Shown: piece after piece, positions 15,079 through 20,056 of the stretch | Layout of the letters: each line of letters opens with the position of its first letter | Position numbering within the stretch: the first letter of the stretch is position 1 | IMG/VR virus record: IMGVR_UViG_3300011114_000833 | Coordinates: 1-20,056 of that record | Strand: one strand, 5' to 3' | DNA: 20,056 bases | DNA from: a virus | Notes under the pieces: model-generated | Database searches by the model: none | Told to the model about the DNA's origin: nothing | The model's input: only the letters and a program-made list of their open reading frames with translations | Program-made: the position numbers and the translations under genes

Positions 15079-15539
15079 TGGCCTTTACGGTACCTGCGAG
15101 TACACCTGCCCGGTCACCCTACCTCGTGCCGCCGAACGCGGTGCGCGCCGACGCTGTCAACAGCCTGCTGCAGCGCGACCGCTTCCTCTTCGCGACCCGT
15201 CGGCGGCTGATCTTCACGGGCGGCGCCTTCGACGCGACGCTGGCGACCTTTGTGACGCCCTTCTTCTTCGTTGCTCGCACGTCGGCGGTCGTGACCGGCA
15301 ACCTGTGGGTGGTCATCGCAGGCAACGAAGTCGAAGTGAAGGTCGACGAGTTCAATGTTGGCGCGTCGCTGACGCTAGGCGTGTCGGCGGGCGGCTTCGA
15401 AACGAACGCGCAGCTGCTGACGGGTATGCCTGCCGCGACAACGCTGGCGTTCAGCCTGTCGGTGCGGGCGACTGGCGCTGGCAACCTGTTCGGCGTGTAC
15501 ATCTTCGAAGAGATCCTAGCGGCGGGCGACCTGCCCTGA
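15078..15539 (+). CDS. Small tail-associated protein of unknown function
   Basis: A 153-residue protein coupled to the previous gene through TGATG. It has an N-terminal region rich in Pro, Ala and Arg (VPASTPARSPYLVPPNAVR), then strands such as FTGGAFDATLATFVTPFFFV and GNLWVVIAGNEVEVKVDEF. It ends with GVYIFEEI. No family was recognised. Its co-transcription and coupling with tail-tip genes suggest a virion or assembly role. Confidence 0.38.
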   Translation: MAFTVPASTPARSPYLVPPNAVRADAVNSLLQRDRFLFATRRRLIFTGGAFDATLATFVTPFFFVARTSAVVTGNLWVVIAGNEVEVKVDEFNVGASLTLGVSAGGFETNAQLLTGMPAATTLAFSLSVRATGAGNLFGVYIFEEILAAGDLP

Positions 15540-15560
15540 CCGCGCAACCTGTGAGGCCTC

Positions 15561-15971
15561 ATGTCAGTTGCCCTGCTATCATCTGTCCTGCACGCCCTAG
15601 TCGGCTGCCGCCTGTCGCCGTCGCGTGACGGGATTCTGATCGTGTCGCCTGGCGGGTCGTCGTACGACTTCGTGACGGTGCATTCAGACGAGGGCGAACT
15701 GCTGGCGGCTGTCAACGCGCTGGCGGCGGCGCTACGGGCTAGGGGCGCCATCGCTGCGGCTACGCCTGCGCCCGTCGTGCTGCCTGCGCCTGCGATGCCG
15801 CTGGCGTTCACGTCAGCCCTGCCCGTCGACTTCATCGACGTGCCGCCCGACACGATTATTCACGGCGGCAAGGTGACGCAGGTGCAGAAGGTCGACGCCC
15901 CGAAGTGGGAAGCGCCGAAGGTCGAACCCGTTGCGGGCGCCGTCAAGCGCCGGGCAAAGGGTGGCAAGTGA
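15561..15971 (+). CDS. Hypothetical protein between tail and lysis genes
   Basis: A 136-residue protein. Its ATG follows a modest GTGAGG ribosome site after a 21-base gap. The N-terminal half is an alpha/beta-like unit (ILIVSPGGSSYDFVTVHSDE then LLAAVNALAAALRARG); a Pro/Ala-rich linker follows, and the C-terminus is basic (VKRRAKGGK). Family unknown. Its stop codon overlaps the endolysin GTG start, so it is probably translated with the lysis gene. It may be a small tail or lysis-associated protein. Confidence 0.35.
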   Translation: MSVALLSSVLHALVGCRLSPSRDGILIVSPGGSSYDFVTVHSDEGELLAAVNALAAALRARGAIAAATPAPVVLPAPAMPLAFTSALPVDFIDVPPDTIIHGGKVTQVQKVDAPKWEAPKVEPVAGAVKRRAKGGK

Positions 15972-16741
15972 CCGCGCCTGACGCAGTAGTTTACAACACG
16001 ACGCGCGCAGGGGCTCTGTGGGTGCAGGCGCAGCTGCCGCCTCCCTTCTGCACACTGAACGTCACGACCCCTGCCTTCGCTGACGCGGTGGCGACCTTCC
16101 AAGCGGCGCGCGGCCTGACGGCTGACGGCAAGCTGGGGCCTGCGACGCTGGCGGCGATGGGGTACGGGCGACCGACTGCAGCTGCAGTCACGGGCGTCGT
16201 GACCGTCGACGCGCTGATCGCCACTGCCGAGCACGAAGCCGACCTGCAGGTGCGCGAGGAAGGCGGCATGAATCGCGGCGCGAAGGTCGAAGAGTACCAG
16301 CGGGCAGGCGGCCTAGGGCCGGGCGACCCGTGGTGCGCCGCCTTCGTTGCGTGGTGCGTCATGAAGTCGCGCCAACTCGACAAGCCCCCGACGTGGTGCA
16401 GCGGGTCTGCGATCACCACCTGGCACAAGGGGTCGAAGCGGGCAGGCGATGCCAGCACGACGCCGAACGCCCCCGACTTCAAGTCGAAGGTGCAGCAGGG
16501 GTGGGTCTGGGTGCGCGCGAAGGATCCGAAGGGCGCGTCTGACGCGTCGCGCGGGCTGTGGGTGCAGGGGCACTGCGGCATCGTGGTTGCCGTCGACATC
16601 GTGGGCTTCTACACGGTAGAGGGCAACACGAACGCGGCAGGGTCGCGCGACGGCGACGGCGTGTACCGCAAGTTGCACCGCTGGTCGGACTTGGCACAGA
16701 TCGCCCGCACTGTCGGGTGGTTCGATTCAACACACATCTGA
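15968..16741 (+). CDS. Endolysin: peptidoglycan-binding domain plus CHAP-type amidase/peptidase
   Basis: A 257-residue protein with start GTG 15968 in a GTGA overlap, preceded by AAAGGGTGG. Residues about 14-65 fit a PG_binding_1 domain (VQAQL, AVATFQAARGLTADGKLGPAT). From about residue 95 a CHAP-like domain follows: GDPWCAAFVAWC with the presumed nucleophile Cys123, GHCGIV with presumed His202, and VEGNTN with Glu218/Asn220. All three catalytic positions appear intact. It has no signal peptide, so export depends on a holin, which is encoded next. The protein would cut cell-wall peptide or amide bonds at the end of infection. Confidence 0.78.
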   Translation: MTAPDAVVYNTTRAGALWVQAQLPPPFCTLNVTTPAFADAVATFQAARGLTADGKLGPATLAAMGYGRPTAAAVTGVVTVDALIATAEHEADLQVREEGGMNRGAKVEEYQRAGGLGPGDPWCAAFVAWCVMKSRQLDKPPTWCSGSAITTWHKGSKRAGDASTTPNAPDFKSKVQQGWVWVRAKDPKGASDASRGLWVQGHCGIVVAVDIVGFYTVEGNTNAAGSRDGDGVYRKLHRWSDLAQIARTVGWFDSTHI

Positions 16742-16752
16742 CAGGGGCTAAC

Positions 16753-16995
16753 ATGCTGAAGTTCACGCATTCAAAGGGCAAGATCAACGCAGGCCTGACG
16801 TTCGGGGCGATCCTTGGCGCAGCGATCCCGATCATCGCCACGGCTGCCACTGGCGGCTTGGCGGCGGTGCCGGTCGCGATGTGGCTTGCGCTTGGCGGCG
16901 TCGTGTCGGGGCTCTTCGCGGGCAACGTGGAGATGAAGACGACGGTGGAGCGGGCGCTTGACGCTGACGCAGCGAAGATCAGCCGTGGCGAGTAG
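16753..16995 (+). CDS. Putative holin
   Basis: An 80-residue protein starting 11 bases after the endolysin stop with a ribosome site (AGGGG). A short basic N-terminus is followed by two hydrophobic segments at about 13-31 and 36-57, then a charged C-terminal tail. That pattern, plus its position right after an endolysin without signal peptide, suggests a two-segment holin that opens the inner membrane. No sequence family was recognised. The C-terminus overlaps the next gene. Confidence 0.5.
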   Translation: MLKFTHSKGKINAGLTFGAILGAAIPIIATAATGGLAAVPVAMWLALGGVVSGLFAGNVEMKTTVERALDADAAKISRGE

Positions 16996-17278
16996 CTTGC
17001 CGCCGACGGGCTCGGTCGAAGCGATCGTCAGCCGGGCGTCGGTCAGTCTGCCGACACTTTGGAAGGTGGTCTGGTCGATCACGTCGGTGCTAGCGGCGCT
17101 GATCTTGGCGCTGCTGTCGGTGCTCTACAACGGCGCGAAGGCCGAGTGGGTCGCGATGCGGAACGACGTGCGGCTGCTGCAGCAGACGGTCGCCGCGCAG
17201 CCGACTGGCGAGCAGTTCCGCGAACTGACGCACCGGGTCGACCTGATCGAACGGCAGGTCAACAGCTGGGATGAGTAG
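16985..17278 (+). CDS. Membrane-anchored coiled-coil protein, candidate spanin or lysis accessory
   Basis: The start is taken as GTG 16985, giving 97 residues; an upstream TTG at 16958 (with GGAG before it) is an alternative and would add nine residues. One membrane segment (about 26-48, VVWSITSVLAALILALL) is followed by a charged helix (KAEWVAMRNDVRLLQQTV, then FRELTHRVDLIERQV) that can form a coiled coil. This resembles inner-membrane spanin subunits or XhlA-type membrane proteins in topology. The gene overlaps the holin gene in another frame and ends the + strand operon. The function is inferred from topology and place in the lysis cassette. Confidence 0.42.
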   Translation: MASSLPPTGSVEAIVSRASVSLPTLWKVVWSITSVLAALILALLSVLYNGAKAEWVAMRNDVRLLQQTVAAQPTGEQFRELTHRVDLIERQVNSWDE

Positions 17279-17287
17279 GCTTGACGA

Positions 17288-17318
17288 CCTGCCAGCGGGC
17301 GATGTAGCCTGCCAGCGG
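17288..17318. repeat. Short direct repeat in the convergent junction
   Basis: CCTGCCAGCGG occurs at 17288-17298 and again at 17308-17318, a period of 20 bases. It lies in the 62-bp gap between the + strand lysis operon and the - strand genes. No strong terminator hairpin with a U-run is visible in the gap. It could be a chance duplication or a protein-binding site. Confidence 0.4.
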
Positions 17319-17340
17319 TCGCTGCGTTGCGTTCCCCCTA

Positions 17341-18366
17341 CTACTTAGGAGGGTGAAGGTTACGCTCACTTGTGACGCGGCGACCTTCCCGCTTCATGAC
17401 CGCCAGCAGTCGGCGCTCTTCGGCTTCGATGGCCTCGGCACGGATCGCCTCTTCGAGCAGCATCTTCGCCGTCGGAATGGTGGGGTCACGGTGCGGGTTG
17501 GGTATCGGGCGCCCGGCGAACCTGGCAGCCCCTTCCTGCGGCTGCTGCGCGTCTGCCTTCTTGCCCTGCTTCCGCTTCATGCGGAACGCCTTGGCTTCGG
17601 CGGCGTCGACGACTTCAGCGACGATCGAAGGGCAGGCGTCGGCGCCTGACCGTGCAGCTGCACGCTGCTGCGCCTTGCGTTCGCGCTCCCGGCGGTTCTT
17701 CTCTTCGCGCTTGGCGGCTGCCCGTGCAGGGTTGGCGTTGACCCCGGCAGTGTACTTCGCTTGCGCCTTGCGGGTCAGTTCTAGCCGTCGGGCTGCACGC
17801 GCTTCAGCGGTCACGTGCGCGGCTGCCTTCTCTGCCGCCAGCGCCGTGACGCGAGCAAGCGCGACCTCCCGTTCGACTTCAACTGGCGACTTGCCCTGCG
17901 CCTGCGCAACCTCTTCGATCGTGTCGCGGTGCGCCTTGCGGGCCTGCAGCGTGTCGAGCGACCACGGTTTCGTTGCGCGCTTGATCGTGATGTCTAGCAC
18001 GGTCGGCGTGGCGTAGTTCCGGTGGCGGTCACCCTTGTGTCGGGGCGCCGTGTCGATGGTCGCAAGCACGTTCTCGGCTGTCGACTGCTGCGACCGTTTG
18101 TGGCTCTGATACTGCGACCGGTTCTTCAACAGGTTCTTCGCCTGCTGCCGTTCGCGGGTGGTGTGATTGTGGTCGACATTCGCCAGTTCAACGGAGGCCT
18201 CCCACTCGGTCAGCACTGGGATCGGCACGGTGGCGAACTGCGGCGACAGCCACCACCCCCGCGCTGCGACTAGGCGACGCATCGCGACAGCTTCGGCGCG
18301 CATGTACTGCGGGCCTTCGTCGTTTGACCTTCTGCTGCTGGCGAGTGTCGGGGCGTTCTGTGCCAT
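17341..18366 (-). CDS. Charged helical protein of unknown function
   Basis: A 341-residue protein. The ATG at 18366 is chosen because AGGA lies nine bases before it on the - strand; the frame is open to 18507, but that part overlaps the methyltransferase gene and is Pro/Ser-rich. An N-terminal part (about 20-95) with ARGWWLSP and a TTRERQQAKNLLKNRSQYQ segment faintly resembles phage terminase small subunits of the type with a TTRERxxA helix. The rest is rich in Ala, Arg, Glu and Lys and probably forms long helices, with very basic stretches around AAKREEKNRRERERKAQQR. It may bind DNA. A small terminase role is only a weak guess, as the gene is far from the head genes. It follows the methyltransferase by 28 bases, so they are likely one operon. 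Confidence 0.42.
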   Translation of the reverse strand: MAQNAPTLASSRRSNDEGPQYMRAEAVAMRRLVAARGWWLSPQFATVPIPVLTEWEASVELANVDHNHTTRERQQAKNLLKNRSQYQSHKRSQQSTAENVLATIDTAPRHKGDRHRNYATPTVLDITIKRATKPWSLDTLQARKAHRDTIEEVAQAQGKSPVEVEREVALARVTALAAEKAAAHVTAEARAARRLELTRKAQAKYTAGVNANPARAAAKREEKNRRERERKAQQRAAARSGADACPSIVAEVVDAAEAKAFRMKRKQGKKADAQQPQEGAARFAGRPIPNPHRDPTIPTAKMLLEEAIRAEAIEAEERRLLAVMKREGRRVTSERNLHPPK

Positions 18367-18394
18367 GTTCGATCCTGTCGGTGGGGGAGGGGGG

Positions 18395-20056
18395 TTAGAA
18401 GAGGGCGAGTTGTGCGCCTGGCGCTTCGGCTGCTGCGGCTTCAGCGTCGACGGTGTCGACGGCGAACTGACAGCGGGCTTCGGCGATGGCGACGTGGGCG
18501 GGGTCAAGGTCGATTCCGACGAAGCGGAACCCCTCCATCAGCGCGCCCTTGCCGGTGCTGCCACTGCCCATGAAGGGGTCTAGCACCAGACCGTCGGGCG
18601 GGGTGACAAGGCGGGCAAGGTACCGCATCAGGTCGGTGGGCTTGACGGTCGGATGGAAGTTGCGAACGGTGTCGGCGGTGCGGCCTGCGCCTGCGCGGGG
18701 CGACTGCAGGCCTGCGGTGTCGTCGTCACGGTCGACGGCTTCGGCGCCGGTGCGTGCGGGCAGGTGGTCGCAGCCCTCTTCGCGGTCGGTTCGTGAGGCC
18801 TTGGTGCAGTAGAAGAACCTAGCCGCGCTGCCGCTGTCGTTTCGGAAATGTTCGGGCTTGCTTACTCCGCCAACGCCAAACATTGAGGCATCACGGCGAC
18901 CATCTCCTCCGCCCGACATTCCGGGCCTATCCGCAGGAAACCCCGCCACCACTTCGTCGCTACCGTCCGTGATAAGGTTCGCAGGCCACCTTCCAACAAC
19001 GGTTTTCTCGCCTGATTTCACATTTCTGCCACCGCCCGTTGTCTCAAAGCCTCCGCTCACCATCGTCAGATCGTAGGTTCGTTCCTCCGTTCCCACCCTG
19101 CACCCGTCGATGTTCAACGCACCTGTTCCATACTTCAGCACAGTCGCTGCAACGGTGCCGTCGAGGGGCTTTCGCGCCACGATCACGGGTTCCCATGCGG
19201 GCTTCAGTGCGGTGCCCCAGCCTTGCCAGTCGGTCAGGCCTCCGCAGACTTGGCAGACTTCAGGCGGCGCCATTCCTCGCGTTTGTGTTCGCCGTTGTTC
19301 GGGAACAGTTCCAAGTTGCACAGCCGGTTGTCGTGCGGGTCGTGGTTGCGATGATGCACGACCTCGGTGCGCGTCAGGCACCGCCCGATCGACGCTGCCA
19401 TGATCAAGCGATGTTCCATGATGTAGCCATCCTTCCGCGCCATCGGAAGGAACTCGACTGGGCATCGAACGTACTTGATCGGCTTGTAGTTGCCCTTCTT
19501 GCGCCAGTACGTCACGCCCCCCTTCCATGCAGGGTTCAATGCTCCCTGCAACTTCGGGTTCGGGCCGCGCTTGCCGTAACTTCGATGCGCCGTGTTGCGA
19601 CACGCGCGAGAGCAGTACCTGCCCTTGCCCTGTTGCAGTTGGGCTGGTCTGCGGTACATCTGCGACGCGCAGACGTGACAAGTTGTGTTTGGTCGTCGGT
19701 TGGTTTGCATGGTCGTATGGTAGCGCACCCCTGCCGCACTTGCAACCAAAATTGAGGCTCTTCGGGAACCCTGTCGAGTACAGCCAGCAGACCACGTCGC
19801 GGATCTCCCATCCCGCGTCTTCGATGGCGACCGTCAGCCGGTGAAACGTGCGCGACCCGCCGAACGCCAGCAGGTGCGCGCCGGGCTTCGCAACCCGCAG
19901 CGCCTCCCGCCAGAACTCTTCGCCTGGCACGCCCCGATCCCACCCCTTGCCCATGAACGACAGCCCGTACGGCGGGTCGCTGACGATGCTGTCGAAGTGG
20001 TCGGCAGGGTAGTCGCGCATCACGTCGCGGCAGTCGCCTGCGTGCAGCGTGTAGCG
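18395..20056 (-). CDS. DNA methyltransferase, beta class (N6-adenine/N4-cytosine), 5'-truncated
   Basis: The frame is open to the right edge and enters as RYTLHAGDCRDVM, the usual start region of phage methylases, so the true start lies beyond the window. Motif IV, SDPPYGLSFMGKGWD, comes first and the SAM-binding motif LDPFMGSGSTGKG comes late, with NFHPTVKP before it; this order defines the beta class. It ends in the common phage ending QLALF. Residue numbers here count from the GTG at 20023: DPPY 16-19, FMGSGST 484-490. Between GFPKSLNF and WQGWGTALKPAWEP about 170 residues are inserted where an HNH gene sits in another frame. CKC (94-96) and CQVC (257-260) bracket the insert. The segment encoded at 18840-19140 is distinctly AT-richer. 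Likely role: protecting phage DNA from host restriction. Confidence 0.8.
   Translation of the reverse strand, partial: RYTLHAGDCRDVMRDYPADHFDSIVSDPPYGLSFMGKGWDRGVPGEEFWREALRVAKPGAHLLAFGGSRTFHRLTVAIEDAGWEIRDVVCWLYSTGFPKSLNFGCKCGRGALPYDHANQPTTKHNLSRLRVADVPQTSPTATGQGQVLLSRVSQHGASKLRQARPEPEVAGSIEPCMEGGRDVLAQEGQLQADQVRSMPSRVPSDGAEGWLHHGTSLDHGSVDRAVPDAHRGRASSQPRPARQPAVQLGTVPEQRRTQTRGMAPPEVCQVCGGLTDWQGWGTALKPAWEPVIVARKPLDGTVAATVLKYGTGALNIDGCRVGTEERTYDLTMVSGGFETTGGGRNVKSGEKTVVGRWPANLITDGSDEVVAGFPADRPGMSGGGDGRRDASMFGVGGVSKPEHFRNDSGSAARFFYCTKASRTDREEGCDHLPARTGAEAVDRDDDTAGLQSPRAGAGRTADTVRNFHPTVKPTDLMRYLARLVTPPDGLVLDPFMGSGSTGKGALMEGFRFVGIDLDPAHVAIAEARCQFAVDTVDAEAAAAEAPGAQLALF
19234..19710 (-). CDS. HNH homing-type endonuclease nested inside the methyltransferase gene
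   Basis: A 158-residue protein starting at ATG 19710 (MQTNRRPNTT); earlier TTG/GTG starts at 19749 and 19728 are possible, and no ribosome site is convincing for any. A zinc-ribbon-like N-terminus has Cys11, Cys14, Cys33 and Cys37. PAWKGG follows, then PVEFLPMARKDGYIMEHRL, a hallmark of phage HNH endonucleases. The HNH site is EVVHHRNHDP (His119, His120), DNRLCNLELF (Asn132) and EHKREEW (His142). The stop at 19234-19236 falls just before the methyltransferase resumes its WQGWGTALKP. It lies entirely in the +1 frame of the methyltransferase gene, same strand. GC is lower (about 55-60%) than in neighbouring genes, in line with recent transfer. Its family spreads by nicking or cutting DNA lacking the insert. 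Confidence 0.78.
   Translation of the reverse strand: MQTNRRPNTTCHVCASQMYRRPAQLQQGKGRYCSRACRNTAHRSYGKRGPNPKLQGALNPAWKGGVTYWRKKGNYKPIKYVRCPVEFLPMARKDGYIMEHRLIMAASIGRCLTRTEVVHHRNHDPHDNRLCNLELFPNNGEHKREEWRRLKSAKSAEA

Noticed and set aside
17281-17310. TTGACG with 18 bases to TAGCCT as a + strand promoter
   Set aside because: The -10 element is poor and the promoter would point into the 3' end of a - strand gene with no + strand gene after it; probably chance.
18367-18507. N-terminal extension of the charged protein gene into the methylase gene
   Set aside because: The extension is Pro/Ser-rich shadow of the methylase 3' end, and the ATG at 18366 has a good AGGA ribosome site.
19150-19770. Group I intron or intein around the HNH gene
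   Set aside because: The HNH gene fills almost all of the insert, leaving only a few tens of bases, far too little for a group I core, and no intein splice residues or Hint motifs are seen. The open methylase frame also makes splicing unnecessary.
1-20056. Unusual frequency of CTAG, often depleted in bacterial genomes
   Set aside because: By eye there are roughly forty sites, no more than base composition alone would allow at about 64% GC. Many are CTA Leu codons followed by G, but CTA before other bases also occurs, so no clear signal.

Overview
This window is part of a GC-rich tailed double-stranded DNA phage genome, or possibly a prophage. GC is roughly 60-75% across most of it. It holds the late structural and lysis genes on the + strand and a short block of - strand genes at the right end. 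Genes are tightly packed with stop/start overlaps (GTGA, ATGA, TAATG, TGATG). I see no tRNA, CRISPR array, integrase, IS element or attachment site. Nothing identifies the host beyond a preference for high-GC codons. The gene set is typical of a virus with a long non-contractile tail: tube protein, frameshifted chaperones and tape measure, but no sheath. The head part resembles the Mu head-gene order.

Layout. Positions 1-873 are the 3' end of a MuF/SPP1-gp7-like minor head gene that runs off the left edge. Positions 870-1112 hold a small reverse-strand winged-helix regulator that interrupts the head operon and shares a CTAG double stop with the head gene. Positions 1220-4487 hold a Mu gpI-like protease/scaffold gene, two tandem paralogous small capsid (decoration-like) genes and the probable major capsid gene, with strong hairpins between several of them. 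Positions 4577-6337 hold head-tail connector and tail completion genes, one of them Mu gpG-like. Positions 6342-10207 hold the tail tube protein, a pair of tail assembly chaperones joined by a predicted -1 ribosomal frameshift, and the tape measure. Positions 10209-15971 hold five tail-tip genes that I can place only by position. Positions 15968-17278 are the lysis cassette: a PG-binding plus CHAP endolysin, a holin and a membrane-anchored coiled-coil protein.

After a 62-bp convergent junction, the - strand carries a charged protein of unknown function (17341-18366) and, upstream of it, a beta-class DNA methyltransferase that runs off the right edge (18395-20056). An HNH homing-type endonuclease (19234-19710) lies inside the methyltransferase gene on the same strand in another frame, yet the methyltransferase frame stays open across it.

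The items most worth a second look are the HNH gene nested in an unbroken methyltransferase frame, the CCCCCCT slippery site with a well-placed stem-loop at 7926-7969, and the antisense regulator inside the head operon. None is proof of a new system. The first is the most unusual genetic arrangement here.
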